Source: Planotetraspora mira
GTDB lineage: Bacteria > Actinomycetota > Actinomycetes > Streptosporangiales > Streptosporangiaceae
DNA length: 64,000 nt
Direction: 5' to 3'
Assembly: GCF_016863275.1 (NCBI RefSeq)
Contig: NZ_BOOO01000030.1
Location: 1-64,000 of the forward strand
Within the stretch, counting starts at the first letter, position 1. Each line of letters starts with the position of its first letter. A program made the position numbers and the translations under genes. Below, piece by piece: positions 34,126 through 43,819 of the stretch. The notes beneath the pieces were generated by a model. It was not told the origin of the DNA. It worked only from the letters and a program-made list of their open reading frames with translations, and searched no databases.

Positions 34126-34704
34126 TCAGTCATCAAGCCGTTCAGCGGGTTCGGTGACCACCATGACGAACCGGAGCGGGACGCCGCCCTCGTTCGCGTA
34201 GCGGTGGGGCCGGTCGGCACTGAAGACGACCGCTTCGTCCTTCCCCACGATGTGGCTCTTGCCGTACAGGCTGAGAGTGAGCTCGCCCTCGATGACCGTG
34301 ATCATCTCGCGGGTCCCGGCGGGGTGCGCGTCACCGTCGTGCAGCTCACCCGGGCCGAGGTGCCAGTCCCACAGCTCGAGGATCGCGGGGGCGTCGGTGC
34401 CGACGAGCAGCCGCGCGGAGCCGCCCCCACTGTGCTCGAACGTGACCACCTCGGACGCGTGGACGACGCGCACGACGGGGGTGTCGGAAACCTCGACCAG
34501 CCGTCCCACGGTCACGCCGAGCGCGTCGCCGATCCGGCTGAGGGTGTTCACGCTGGGGTTGGTCCTGCCCTGTTCTATCTGGATGAGCATGCCGCGGCTG
34601 ACGTTCGACCGCGCGGCGAGCTCGTCGAGCGTCATGCCGCGGTGCGCGCGCTGGCCGCGGACATTGGCCGCGATGGCCGCGGCGAGGGTCTCCGGATCCG
34701 GCAT
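34126..34704 (-). CDS. XRE-cupin transcriptional regulator
   Basis: The 192-residue protein has an N-terminal XRE helix-turn-helix (TLDELAARSNVSRGMLIQIE, then GRTNPSVNTLSRIGDALGV) and a C-terminal cupin domain (MITVIEGELTLSLYGKSHIVG, DEAVVFSADRPHRYANEG). This layout senses small molecules and represses a neighbouring transporter or catabolic gene. It diverges from the EamA transporter gene over 68 bp of AT-rich DNA, which must hold both promoters, so it very likely controls that transporter. Confidence 0.88.
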   Translation of the reverse strand: MPDPETLAAAIAANVRGQRAHRGMTLDELAARSNVSRGMLIQIEQGRTNPSVNTLSRIGDALGVTVGRLVEVSDTPVVRVVHASEVVTFEHSGGGSARLLVGTDAPAILELWDWHLGPGELHDGDAHPAGTREMITVIEGELTLSLYGKSHIVGKDEAVVFSADRPHRYANEGGVPLRFVMVVTEPAERLDD

Positions 34705-34772
34705 GAGTACAGTCTAGTGATTCACATATACAATCCATTGCACTATTGAAATGTCCGTTGAGAGGCGATCAG

Positions 34773-35609
34773 GTGACAGCGGCTGCACTGGCGACGGCGT
34801 GCGCGGTGATCTTCGGGACGGCCGACTTCTTCGGAGGTCTCGCCACCAGGCGCTCGCGCGTGCTCGCGGTCGTCGTGTTCTCCCAGCTCGGGGGGTTGTT
34901 GCTGATCGCGGCGCTGCTCGCCTTCCTGCCGGGGACCCTGAGTCCCGCGGCCCTGCTGTGGGGAATGGCGTCGGGCGTGGCCGGCGCCGTCGGAATCGTG
35001 ATGTTCTACCGAGGCCTGGCCACCGGCGTGATGTCGGTGGTCGCCCCCACCACCGCCATCGCCTCGATGGCGGTGCCGGTGCTGTTCGGCCTGATAACCG
35101 GCGAGCGCCCGTCCATTCCGGCCCTCGTGGGCGTGCTCCTCGGCCTGTTCGCGGTGACCCTGGTCAGCCGGTCCCCGAACGACCCCGCCGCCGGATCCCG
35201 GGCCGGCTCGATCCTCAACGCCCTCGCTTCCGGCGCCGGGTTCGGCGGCTTCTTCATCCTGCTGAAGCTGGCTCCGGAGGACGCCGGGGTCTGGCCGCTC
35301 CTCGGCGCCCGCATCGCGTCGATCACGCTGGTCGCGCTGCTCGCGGTCGCGACGCGCAGAAGTCTCCGCCCCATCCCGGGGACGCTGACGGTGACCATCG
35401 CCGCCGGGCTGCTCGACATGGCCGCCAACGTGCTCTATCTCTTCGCCGCACAGCGCGGCCTGCTGAGCCTGATCGCCGTCCTGGTGTCGCTCTACCCCGC
35501 GAGCACCCTGCTGCTGGCGCGATACGTGCTCGGCGAGCGGCTGAGCCCGGTGCAGATCACCGGGGTCGGCTTCGCCCTGGGCGCCGTCGCCCTCATCGCC
35601 GCGTCCTGA
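34773..35609 (+). CDS. EamA/DMT family transporter
   Basis: The 278-residue protein has ten predicted helices in two EamA repeats (ACAVIFGTADFFGGLATRR first, NALASGAGFGGFFILLKLA second). Members export amino acids, metabolites or drugs; the substrate here is unknown. GTG at 34773 with AGAGG upstream is preferred over an in-frame TTG at 34746. It is the likely target of the divergent XRE-cupin regulator. It converges with the sigma factor gene. Confidence 0.85.
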   Translation: MTAAALATACAVIFGTADFFGGLATRRSRVLAVVVFSQLGGLLLIAALLAFLPGTLSPAALLWGMASGVAGAVGIVMFYRGLATGVMSVVAPTTAIASMAVPVLFGLITGERPSIPALVGVLLGLFAVTLVSRSPNDPAAGSRAGSILNALASGAGFGGFFILLKLAPEDAGVWPLLGARIASITLVALLAVATRRSLRPIPGTLTVTIAAGLLDMAANVLYLFAAQRGLLSLIAVLVSLYPASTLLLARYVLGERLSPVQITGVGFALGAVALIAAS

Positions 35610-35680
35610 CCCCGGACATGCCGGTACGGCTGCCGCGACGCGACAGCCGTACCAGGGGACCGCGGAGGAGGTAGACGATC

Positions 35681-36277
35681 TCAGGCGGCTACGGCGGGCT
35701 CGGGGACGCGGACCACGCCCTCTTCACGCGCGTAGCCCTCGAGCATCCCGCGAAGCTGCCGGCGCCCGCGGTGGAGCCGGGACATCACCGTTCCGATGGG
35801 GGTTCCCATCCGGTCGGCGATCTCCTTGTAGGCGAACCCCTCGACGTCGGCGAGGTAGACGGCCATGCGGAACTCCTCGGGGAGGGACCGCAGGGCGTCC
35901 ATCACGACGCTGTCGGGCAACTGGTCGAGAGCCTCGTTCTCCGCCGAGCGCAGGCCGGTCGAGGTGTGGGACTCGGCGGCGGCGAGCTGCCAGTCCTCGA
36001 TGTCCTCGGCCGTGGAGAGCTTCGGCGAGCGCTGCTTCTTCCGGTAGTCGTTGATGAAGTTGTTGGTCAGGATCCGGTGCAGCCACGCCTTGAGGTTCGT
36101 GCCCTCGCGGAACTGGTGGTAGGAGGTGTACGCCTTCGCCACGGTCTCCTGGACCAGGTCCTCCGCGTCGGCCGGGTTACGGGTGAGCCGCATGGCGGAC
36201 GCGTAGAGCTGACCGGTAACCGGGACGACGTCGCGCTCGAACCACGCGTGTCGCTGCTCTTCAGTCATCGAGATCAT
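35681..36277 (-). CDS. SigR/SigH-type ECF sigma factor
   Basis: The 198-residue sigma-70 factor has region 2 [18 protein letters not shown] and [23 protein letters not shown], and region 4 [45 protein letters not shown]. This is the close signature of the SigR (Streptomyces) / SigH (Mycobacterium) disulfide-stress factor. In those relatives the redox-sensing anti-sigma gene (rsrA/rshA) follows directly; here the next gene downstream is the convergent EamA transporter, only 71 bp away, so no anti-sigma gene is adjacent. ATG at 36277 follows GGGGAAGAG. It probably drives thiol-stress genes, but its control must act from elsewhere. Confidence 0.88.
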   Translation of the reverse strand: MISMTEEQRHAWFERDVVPVTGQLYASAMRLTRNPADAEDLVQETVAKAYTSYHQFREGTNLKAWLHRILTNNFINDYRKKQRSPKLSTAEDIEDWQLAAAESHTSTGLRSAENEALDQLPDSVVMDALRSLPEEFRMAVYLADVEGFAYKEIADRMGTPIGTVMSRLHRGRRQLRGMLEGYAREEGVVRVPEPAVAA

Positions 36278-36527
36278 CTCTTCCCCCTACGGAACTTCTC
36301 CCCCGTTACCCGTCCGGCATTGACCCATGCGAGTAGGCCTGGTTCATTTGCGGTCCCGAGCCATCGTCCCAGGCGAACCGTAAGCACGGTGTTAAATGTT
36401 TTACCTGTTCAGCGGGGTCGCTCAGGCTGGGTGCCCGGCACGGGCAGGTCACGTGCGGGCCGGACGAATCTCAGTAGCGTAACACTCCAGCCTCAATCCG
36501 GCGTAAAGTGTGGCAAACCTCACTCGC

Positions 36528-36533
36528 TAGAGT
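36528..36533 (+). promoter_or_regulatory. TAGAGT -10 box giving a leaderless mRNA
   Basis: TAGAGT lies with 6 nt between it and the ATG at 36540. That spacing puts the transcription start on or next to the initiation codon, and no Shine-Dalgarno is present. The -35 region is not recognisable. Confidence 0.55.
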
Positions 36534-36539
36534 ATCGGC

Positions 36540-37610
36540 ATGAAACACGTGGACCGGCATGATCCCGGCATTAGAGCATGGGCCGCCGACGCCATCCTGG
36601 CCGTGGAAGCCGACGCGAACCGCAGTTGTGACACGCACCTGCATGTGTTCCCCCTCCCCTCTCACTGGGGTGTGGACCTCTACTTGAAAGACGAGTCCGT
36701 ACACCCGACCGGTTCACTCAAACATCGGCTCGCCCGTTCTCTTTTCCTGTACGGCCTGGCCAACGGGTGGATCGGGCCCACGACGACGGTCATCGAGGCG
36801 TCCAGCGGATCGACCGCGGTCAGCGAGGCCTACTTCGCGCGGCTACTGGGCCTGCCGTTCATCGCCGTGATGCCGGCCACCACGTCGCCGGAGAAGCGGG
36901 AGATCATCGAGTTCTACGGCGGCAAGTGCCACCTCGTCTCCGACCCCGGGGCGATCTACGAGGAGTCCCGGAGGCTCGCCGAGGAGACCGGCGGCCACTA
37001 CATGGACCAGTTCACCTACGCCGAGCGGGCCACCGACTGGCGGGGCAACAACAACATCGCCGAGAGCATCTTCCAGCAGATGTCCCATGAACGGCACTCG
37101 GAGCCGGCGTGGATCGTGGTGGGAGCGGGCACCGGGGGCACGTCCGCGACGATCGGCCGCTACATCAGGTATCGCCGCCACTCGACCCGCCTGTGCGTCG
37201 CCGACCCGGAAGGCTCGGCGTTCTTCCCGTCGTGGATCTCGGGAGACGATCTCACGGGCCCCGGGTCCCGGATCGAGGGAATCGGACGGCCCCGCGTCGA
37301 GCCGTCGTTCCTGCCCACGGTCATCGACCGGATGACCCACGTGCCCGACGCCGTGTCCGTCGCCGCCATGCACTGGGTGAAAGAGGTCACACGCCGCGAC
37401 GTCGGCGGCTCGACCGGCACCAATGTCGCGGCGTCCATGGAGATCGTCAAGGAGATGCGCGCCCGGGGTGAGCGGGGCAGCGTCGTCACGTTGATCTGCG
37501 ACGGCGGCGAGCGCTACCGCGACACCTACGGGAACGACCGGTGGCTCGCCGACAGGGGCATCGACATCGAGCCCCACCTCGCCGACTTCCGCAGGTCCCT
37601 GCTGAGCTGA
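36540..37610 (+). CDS. PLP-dependent cysteine synthase-family protein, Cds1-like
   Basis: The 356-residue fold-type II PLP enzyme has Schiff-base Lys61 in [11 protein letters not shown], substrate loop [11 protein letters not shown], and phosphate/glycine loop [14 protein letters not shown]. The GSSG-like spacing and [13 protein letters not shown] match the L-cysteine desulfhydrase Cds1 of mycobacteria, which splits cysteine into sulfide, pyruvate and ammonia, more than true cysteine synthases. It is cytoplasmic. It diverges from the SigR-type factor, which fits a thiol-homeostasis role. Translation appears leaderless. Confidence 0.83.
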   Translation: MKHVDRHDPGIRAWAADAILAVEADANRSCDTHLHVFPLPSHWGVDLYLKDESVHPTGSLKHRLARSLFLYGLANGWIGPTTTVIEASSGSTAVSEAYFARLLGLPFIAVMPATTSPEKREIIEFYGGKCHLVSDPGAIYEESRRLAEETGGHYMDQFTYAERATDWRGNNNIAESIFQQMSHERHSEPAWIVVGAGTGGTSATIGRYIRYRRHSTRLCVADPEGSAFFPSWISGDDLTGPGSRIEGIGRPRVEPSFLPTVIDRMTHVPDAVSVAAMHWVKEVTRRDVGGSTGTNVAASMEIVKEMRARGERGSVVTLICDGGERYRDTYGNDRWLADRGIDIEPHLADFRRSLLS

Positions 37611-37658
37611 CCCCGAACGACCGCGGGGCCGGCCCGGGCCCCGCGGCGAGGGTCTTCG

Positions 37659-38855
37659 TCAGTCGCCGAGGATCGCGTCGACGAACACCTCGGGGTCGAA
37701 CGGGGCCAGATCGTCGGGGCCCTCGCCGAGCCCCACGAGCTTGACGGGGACGCCCAGCTCACGCTGGACCGAGATCACGATGCCGCCCTTGGCGGTGCCG
37801 TCGAGCTTGGTCAGCGCGATGCCCGTGATGTTGACCACCTCGGCGAACACCTGAGCCTGGCGCATGCCGTTCTGGCCCGTGGTCGCGTCGAGGACCAGCA
37901 GCACCTCGTCGACCAGCGCCCGCTTCTCGATCACTCGCTTGACCTTGCCGAGCTCGTCCATCAGGCCGGTCTTGGTGTGCAGACGCCCGGCGGTGTCGAC
38001 GATGACGGTGTCGACGTGGTCCTCGAAGCCCTTGGCCACGGCGTCGAACGCGACGGACGCCGGGTCACCGCCCTCCGGTCCGCGGACCACGGTCGCCCCC
38101 ACCCGGTCGCCCCAGGTCTGGAGCTGGTCCGCCGCCGCGGCGCGGAACGTGTCCGCCGCCCCGAGGACGACCTTGTTCCCATCGCCGATCAGCACCCGGG
38201 CGAGCTTGCCCGACGTGGTGGTCTTACCTGTGCCGTTGACCCCGACGACCAGGACCACAGCAGGGCGTTCGCCGTGCGGGCGGACGTGCAGGGTGCGGTC
38301 GAGCTCAGGAGCGATCTGGGTGAGAAGCTCCTCGCGCAACATCGCCCGGACCTCGCTCGGCGTGCGGGTGCCGAGGACCTTCACCTTCGTACGGAGGTCC
38401 TCGACGATGGCCCGGGTCGGGGCCACACCGACGTCGGCGGTGATCAGGTTCTCCTCGATCTCGTCCCAGACCTCGTCGTCGAGCCGGTCACGCGAGAGCA
38501 GCTCGAGCAGGCCCTTGCCGAACGCGCTCTGCGAACGGGCCAGGCGTCCGCGCAGCCGCACCATCCGGCCTGCGGACGGCGGCGGGACCTCGATCTCCGG
38601 TGCCTTGACGAGCTCCTCGGCGGGGGCCGGAGGCGGCAACGTCGTGGTCAGGCCGCCTTCTTGTTCGCCGAGGCCGCCGCCTTGCGGCTCTTCGACGCCC
38701 GGGGCGCGCGGCGCCGGAGGCGCCTCCACCGTGGGGCGGTCCTTGGCCTTGGGCCGGAAGAGTAGGAACAGGCCACCGACCGCCAGCACGGCGACGACGG
38801 CCACGATCACGATGACGCCGAGGTAACCATCCACAAGATGCAGTTTCCCAGACAC
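37659..38855 (-). CDS. ftsY: Signal recognition particle receptor FtsY
   Basis: The 398-residue protein has an N-terminal transmembrane helix (VIVIVAVVAVLAVGGLFLLF, about 14-33), a Pro/Glu-rich linker to 95, then the NG domain. P-loop is GVNGTGKTTTSGKLA, with DTFRAAA, DTAGRLH, and TKLDGTAKGG. It docks the SRP-ribosome complex at the membrane for co-translational insertion of membrane proteins. The transmembrane anchor is the actinobacterial form. Start at GTG 38855; a second GTG seven codons in is possible. It follows smc on the same strand, separated by 158 bp. Confidence 0.95.
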   Translation of the reverse strand: MSGKLHLVDGYLGVIVIVAVVAVLAVGGLFLLFRPKAKDRPTVEAPPAPRAPGVEEPQGGGLGEQEGGLTTTLPPPAPAEELVKAPEIEVPPPSAGRMVRLRGRLARSQSAFGKGLLELLSRDRLDDEVWDEIEENLITADVGVAPTRAIVEDLRTKVKVLGTRTPSEVRAMLREELLTQIAPELDRTLHVRPHGERPAVVLVVGVNGTGKTTTSGKLARVLIGDGNKVVLGAADTFRAAAADQLQTWGDRVGATVVRGPEGGDPASVAFDAVAKGFEDHVDTVIVDTAGRLHTKTGLMDELGKVKRVIEKRALVDEVLLVLDATTGQNGMRQAQVFAEVVNITGIALTKLDGTAKGGIVISVQRELGVPVKLVGLGEGPDDLAPFDPEVFVDAILGD

Positions 38856-39013
38856 ACCGCACTGCTCCGGTCACCGAAGCCCATCCCGCGAGGGGCGCGG
38901 CGTTGTCTGGACTGAGGAGCGAGTGGGGAGCGAGGAACGAGCGACCCCGAGTGACGAGGGAAGACGACGCCAAAAAAGGCGCCCCGAGCCCGCCTCGCCG
39001 GAGGCGAGGCCGG

Positions 39014-42000
39014 TCAACCCGCGTGCTCGCGCAGGCGCTGGCTCACCACCTGGGTGACGCCGTCTCCTCGCATGGAGACGCCGTACAGCGCGTCGGCGAT
39101 CTCCATCGTCCGCTTCTGGTGGGTGATGACGATGAGCTGCGAACTCTGGCGCAGTTCCTCGAAGAGGGTCAGCAGACGCTGGGTGTTGGTGTCGTCCAGC
39201 GCGGCCTCGACCTCGTCCATCACGTAGAAGGGCGACGGACGGGCCTTGAAGATCGAGATGAGGAACGCCACGGCGGTCAGCGACCGCTCGCCGCCGGACA
39301 GCAGCGACAGCCGCTTGACCTTCTTGCCGGGCGGGCGGGCCTCGACCTCGACTCCCGTGGTGAGCATGTCGGACGGGTCGGTCAGCAGCAGGCGGCCCTC
39401 GCCGCCGGGGAAGACCCGCTCGAAGATCTGGGAGAACTCCCGGGCCACGTCCTCGTAGGCCGCGGAGAAGACCTGCTCGACCCTGTCGTCGACCTCCTTG
39501 ACGACGAGCAGGAGATCCCTGCGGGTCTTCTTGAGGTCTTCGAGCTGCGAGGTGAGGAAGGCGTGCCGCTCTTCCAACGCGGCGAACTCCTCCAGGGCGA
39601 GCGGGTTGACCTTGCCCAGCTGGGTCATCTGCTTGTCGGCGGCTCTGGCCCGCTTCTCCTGCTCCTCCCGGACGTACGGCACCGGAGGGTCGCCGGGCAC
39701 CGGGACGGCCGGGCCGTACTCGGAGATCAGCGGTTCCAGCTCGACGCCGTACTCCTCGAGGGCCCGCTGTTCCATCTGCTCGAGCCGCAGGCGCTGTTCC
39801 GTCCTGGCCATCTCGCTGCCGTGGGCACGGTTGACCAGCGTGTCCAGCTCCGAGCTGAGCGCACGGACGCGGAGCCGTATCGCCTTGAGCTCCGCGTCGA
39901 TCTCGCCGCGCGCCCGCTCCGCCTCGTCACGCTCGTCCGCGGCCCGCGTGAGTGAGGCGTCCAGCGCCTTCAGGGCGATCTGCGCCGCGCCGACGACACC
40001 GGCGGCGACTTCGGCCTGCCTGCGGCGTCGCTCTCGCTGGGCCGCCGCACGCGCACGGTCGTCACGTTCCCGGCGGGCGGCGCGCATCAGACCGTCGGCG
40101 CGGCCGGCGATGCCCCTGACGCGTTCCTCGGAGGTCCGGACGGTGAGCCTGGCCTCCATCTCGGCCTGGCGCGTCACCCCGACGGCCGCCGCGAGCTCGT
40201 CACGCGTGTCGGTGGTCGGCTCGGCCTCCAGCTCCTGGGCGTACTCCGCCTCGGCCAGCTGCTCCTCCAGCTCGACGACCGCCGCCTGGGCCAGCTCGCG
40301 GGCCTCTTCCCCGTCCTGTACGGCTTTCGCCAGCCGGGCGGCCTCGTCCTGGGCGGCCTTGACGGCGGCCTCGAGCCGGGCGAGTTCCCTGGCGGCGGTC
40401 GCCGCCTTCTGGTCGGCGTCCCGCTGGCGGCTCCGCAGCCGGTCGAGCACGGACTGGGCCGCGTTCAGCCCGGTCTGCGCGCTGTTGATGCCGTTCTGCG
40501 CCATGGTGACGTCGTTCTGCGCCTCGGCGACGCGTGCCTGGGACGCGTCGACCGCCAGCTGGGCCTGCCCCTCGGCCGCCACGGCCTCTTCCAGCGCCAG
40601 CGCGTGCGCCTCCGCCGCCGTCTCGGCGGCGGCCAGGTCCGCGGCGGCCTCGTCGAGCGCGGCCCGGACCTGAAGCGGCGACGCCACACTGCCGGAACCG
40701 CCGTGCGCCGAGTGCGCCCCGAGGACGTCTCCCGAGCGGGTGACGGCTCGCAGGCCCGGATCGGCGTCCACGACCTTCCGCGCCGAAGCGAGATCGTCGA
40801 CGACGACCACGTCCGACAGCAGCACGTCGACGGTGCCCCTCAGCGCCTCCGGCACGGTGACCAGATCGGCGGCCCATTCCCCGCCGTCGACGGCGGGTCG
40901 CGCCGGGGCGGCCTGGCCGTCGGCGGCGATCAGCAGCGCCGTGCGGCCTCCGTCGGCGACGCGCAGGTGCTCAAGGGCGGCCACAGCGGCGTTCAGGGAG
41001 TCGACGGTGACGGCGTCGGCCATCAGGACCGCGGCGACGGCCGCCTCGGCCCCCGGCCGGACGGCGAGCATGGTGGCGATCGGGCCGAGGACGCCGGGAA
41101 GGTCCGCGCCGAGCAGCGCGGCCGCCCCGTCGACACCTCCGGCGAGGCTCATCTCCAGCGCCTCACGCCGTGCCCGGAGCGCGGCGAGGGCTCGCTGCGA
41201 CTCCTGGTCGGCGGCCCGTGCCGTACCGACGGCGGACTTGGCGGCGCCGAGCGCCTCACGGGGCGAGGAGGCGGCGGCCTTGACCTGCGCCACGGCGGTT
41301 TCGGCGTGTTCGGCCACGCCCCGCGCCGCCTCGACGGCGGCCCTGGCGAGGTCGACGCCCTCCTGGGCCGCTTCGAACTCGGCGAGGAGCTCCGGGTCCG
41401 CGGCTGGCTCGCCGAGCTCGTGCGCGTCGCAGTCGGCCTGCGCCCGCTCGGCCCGGTGGTGGGCGTCCTCCACCGCCTTGGTCAGGCGGCCGATCTCGTC
41501 ACTCGCTGCGCGGGCACGGCTCCTGGCGGACTCCACCTGGCCGCGGAGCCTGGCGAGCGCCTCACGCCGGTCGGCGGCGGCACGGGCGGCGGAGGACAGA
41601 CGTCGCTCCTCCGAGGCCAGCGCCTCCTCGGCCTCCGCACGGATCTCCACGGCGGCTTCCAGCCGGTCGCGTGCCTCGTCGAGCTCGTCGGACAGCGTCT
41701 GTTCCTGCTCCCGGATCTCGGCGGCCTCCCGCTCGAGATCCTCGGGGTCACGGCCGCGGCGCTCGATCGAGGCGGCGTCCGCGGCGTGCCGTCCCCGCTC
41801 GACCGCGAGGCTCTCGACGCCGCGGAGCCTCTCCCTGAGCGCCGACAGGCGGTAGAAGGTCTCCTGTACGGCCTTGAGCCGGGGCTGGGCGTCGTTCTCC
41901 GCCGCCTCCAGCTCGGCCTCCCGCCGCTGGCCGTTCGCCAGATCGGTCTCGACCTGGGTGCGCCGGGCCAGGACGGCCGCCTCGTCCGCGGCCTCCCGCT

Positions 42001-42724
42001 GCAGGACCTCGCGCAGATTCACCACGTCGTCGGCGAGCAGGCGCAGGCGCGCGTCGCGCAGGTCGGCCTGGATGACGGCCGCCTTCCGGGCGATCTCCGC
42101 CTGCCGTCCCAGCGGTTTGAGCTGGCGGCGCAACTCGGTGGCGAGGTCCTGCACCCGGGTGAGGTTGGCCTGCATCGCGTCGAGCTTGCGAAGCGCCTTC
42201 TCCTTGCGCTTGCGGTGCTTGAGGACGCCGGCGGCCTCCTCGATGAACGCGCGGCGCTCCTCCGGGCCAGCGTGGAGCACCTGGTCGAGCTGGCCCTGGC
42301 CGACGATGACGTGCATCTCGCGGCCGATGCCGGAGTCGGACAGGAGTTCCTGGATGTCGAGGAGGCGGCAGGTGTCGCCGTTGATGGCGTATTCACTCTG
42401 CCCGGACCGGAACATCAGCCGGCTGATCGTCACCTCGGTGTAGTCGATCGGCAGGGCGCCATCGGAGTTGTCGATGGTCAGCGTCACCTCGGCCCGGCCG
42501 AGCGGCGGGCGGCTCGAGGTGCCCGCGAAGATCACGTCCTCCATCTTGCCGCCGCGCAGCGACTTGGCGCTGTGCTCGCCCATGACCCACGCGAGGGCGT
42601 CGACGACGTTGGACTTGCCCGAGCCGTTGGGGCCGACCACACACGTGATACCGGGCTCGAAACGCAGGGACGTCGCGGAGGCGAAGGATTTGAAGCCGCG
42701 CAGGGTGAGCGTCTTCAGATACAC
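39014..42724 (-). CDS. smc: Chromosome segregation protein SMC
   Basis: The 1236-residue protein has N-terminal Walker A GPNGSGKSN (31-39), long coiled coils flanking a hinge near 510-680, and a C-terminal head with signature LSGGERSLTAVAFLIS and Walker B FYVMDEVEAALDD. It entraps and compacts DNA with ScpAB to segregate the chromosome. The coiled coils are extremely Ala/Arg/Glu-rich, so long unrelated open frames run through the other strands; they are not genes. GTG start with GGAGGGGG 5 nt upstream. It sits in the usual rnc-mutM-smc-ftsY order. Confidence 0.97.
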   Translation of the reverse strand: MYLKTLTLRGFKSFASATSLRFEPGITCVVGPNGSGKSNVVDALAWVMGEHSAKSLRGGKMEDVIFAGTSSRPPLGRAEVTLTIDNSDGALPIDYTEVTISRLMFRSGQSEYAINGDTCRLLDIQELLSDSGIGREMHVIVGQGQLDQVLHAGPEERRAFIEEAAGVLKHRKRKEKALRKLDAMQANLTRVQDLATELRRQLKPLGRQAEIARKAAVIQADLRDARLRLLADDVVNLREVLQREAADEAAVLARRTQVETDLANGQRREAELEAAENDAQPRLKAVQETFYRLSALRERLRGVESLAVERGRHAADAASIERRGRDPEDLEREAAEIREQEQTLSDELDEARDRLEAAVEIRAEAEEALASEERRLSSAARAAADRREALARLRGQVESARSRARAASDEIGRLTKAVEDAHHRAERAQADCDAHELGEPAADPELLAEFEAAQEGVDLARAAVEAARGVAEHAETAVAQVKAAASSPREALGAAKSAVGTARAADQESQRALAALRARREALEMSLAGGVDGAAALLGADLPGVLGPIATMLAVRPGAEAAVAAVLMADAVTVDSLNAAVAALEHLRVADGGRTALLIAADGQAAPARPAVDGGEWAADLVTVPEALRGTVDVLLSDVVVVDDLASARKVVDADPGLRAVTRSGDVLGAHSAHGGSGSVASPLQVRAALDEAAADLAAAETAAEAHALALEEAVAAEGQAQLAVDASQARVAEAQNDVTMAQNGINSAQTGLNAAQSVLDRLRSRQRDADQKAATAARELARLEAAVKAAQDEAARLAKAVQDGEEARELAQAAVVELEEQLAEAEYAQELEAEPTTDTRDELAAAVGVTRQAEMEARLTVRTSEERVRGIAGRADGLMRAARRERDDRARAAAQRERRRRQAEVAAGVVGAAQIALKALDASLTRAADERDEAERARGEIDAELKAIRLRVRALSSELDTLVNRAHGSEMARTEQRLRLEQMEQRALEEYGVELEPLISEYGPAVPVPGDPPVPYVREEQEKRARAADKQMTQLGKVNPLALEEFAALEERHAFLTSQLEDLKKTRRDLLLVVKEVDDRVEQVFSAAYEDVAREFSQIFERVFPGGEGRLLLTDPSDMLTTGVEVEARPPGKKVKRLSLLSGGERSLTAVAFLISIFKARPSPFYVMDEVEAALDDTNTQRLLTLFEELRQSSQLIVITHQKRTMEIADALYGVSMRGDGVTQVVSQRLREHAG

Positions 42725-43118
42725 ACGGCCCCCTCCCAGACGCCAGACTTATCGGGGAAGACTACCGGCCCGGGCAGGCGCGGGACGTCGGATAGACCCC
42801 ATGACACCGGTTCCGGTGACGCGGTCCCCGACATCGGGCCATACTGCCCTCCCGAAGACCCGCCATGCGTACGGCCGGGCCGCCGGATGTCTCGGGAAAT
42901 GCCCGTCCTGATCGCCGATGACCCCGCGACGACGATGACCGGGGCCATTCACCAGGCACTGGCGTTCGATAACGAATCGCCAAACGAGCTATCGACCAGT
43001 ACAGCAAAGGACATTACAGACAATTTGCCGACGCCTGAATGGCGGTCGGACGGTTTCCGCAAATGACAAGGGACGCCTTTGCGGGGCGCCCCTGACAATC
43101 CTTCCTGTGGCCGGTCTC
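42725..43118. other. 394-bp gap before smc
   Basis: No coding sequence seen. It contains CGTTCG-ATAA-CGAA-type inverted repeats around 42965-42985, a hairpin at 43069-43093, and the smc ribosome site at its left edge. AT content rises between 42960 and 43030, which is the most likely smc promoter area. Confidence 0.45.
43069..43093 (-). terminator. Hairpin after the small coiled-coil gene
   Basis: AGGGACGCC pairs with GGCGCCCCT with one mismatch across a short loop, 25 bp past the 43119 stop on the minus strand. It would separate that gene from smc. Confidence 0.45.
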
Positions 43119-43313
43119 TCAAGTGAGAGCCGGCTCGCGATCCTGCAGCCGGACCAGGGTTTCGTCACGAGTTTGCGCTGCTAGCGCGTCGTTCTGTGCC
43201 TGGAGCCGGGTGAGTTCTGCCTCCAGATCCCGGATGCGCTGCTGGAGACGGCGCATTTCCGAGACCATTCGAGGGTCAGGACCGCCGACGTGGCCGAGTA
43301 GAGCCTTCGCCAT
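43119..43313 (-). CDS. Small coiled-coil protein
   Basis: The 64-residue protein begins MAKALLGHVGGPDPRMVSEM, then a heptad coiled coil (RRLQQRIRDLEAELTRLQAQ) and a charged C-terminus. I recognise it as the small actinobacterial protein commonly seen in this chromosomal neighbourhood; its function is unknown. ATG at 43313 with AGGA 9-10 nt upstream; a longer frame from 43424 adds a tail without the conserved start. It lies between acyP and smc on the same strand. Confidence 0.7.
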   Translation of the reverse strand: MAKALLGHVGGPDPRMVSEMRRLQQRIRDLEAELTRLQAQNDALAAQTRDETLVRLQDREPALT

Positions 43314-43503
43314 AGTAAAGGGTCCTCCACGCTGAGTGACCAGACTGGTTCGCGCACTTCTATTGCCGCGGGAGGGGTGCGCGTGGTTCCTCTCAAGAGT
43401 CGCACCGGCAATGGAGGCGGTCAAGTTGAACGCTCCGGACAGATCTGCCGGTGGGCACTCTCGGTAGGTAAATATACCGCATTTGGGTGGTTTGAGGGAA
43501 GCC

Positions 43504-43779
43504 CTATCGCTCTACAAACCCCGCCATACTTCCCTTGGCGTCGCTCCAGCGCTCCACCACCCCCTCCACCTGACCTGGCGTGTCGGCCCCGCGCAACAGC
43601 CCGAGAAGTCTCTCGCACGATTCCCGGGGCCCTTCGGCCACGACCTCGACCCTGCCGTCGGCGAGATTCGCCGCCCAGCCCACCAGGCCGAGCTCAAGTG
43701 CTCTGGCCCGGGTCCACCATCGGAAGCCGACTCCCTGCACTCGGCCCCGGACCCACGCCGTCAACCTGACCACGTTCAC
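43504..43779 (-). CDS. acyP: Acylphosphatase
   Basis: The 91-residue protein has the full signature: [14 protein letters not shown] holds the phosphate-binding loop and catalytic Arg, and [16 protein letters not shown] holds the catalytic Asn. It hydrolyses acyl phosphates in the cytoplasm. Start at GTG 43779; no clear ribosome site, the upstream GATACT suggests a start close to the promoter. It follows mutM by 40 bp on the same strand. The length matches the family. Confidence 0.92.
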   Translation of the reverse strand: MNVVRLTAWVRGRVQGVGFRWWTRARALELGLVGWAANLADGRVEVVAEGPRESCERLLGLLRGADTPGQVEGVVERWSDAKGSMAGFVER

Positions 43780-43819
43780 AGTATCTGGCCGGTCCTGGGA
43801 GCCGGCCGCCGGGGGACCG

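Noticed and set aside
40604-43066. 820-codon plus-strand frame opposite smc
   Set aside because: It is an antisense shadow of the Ala/Arg/Glu-rich smc coiled coil with no recognisable domain.
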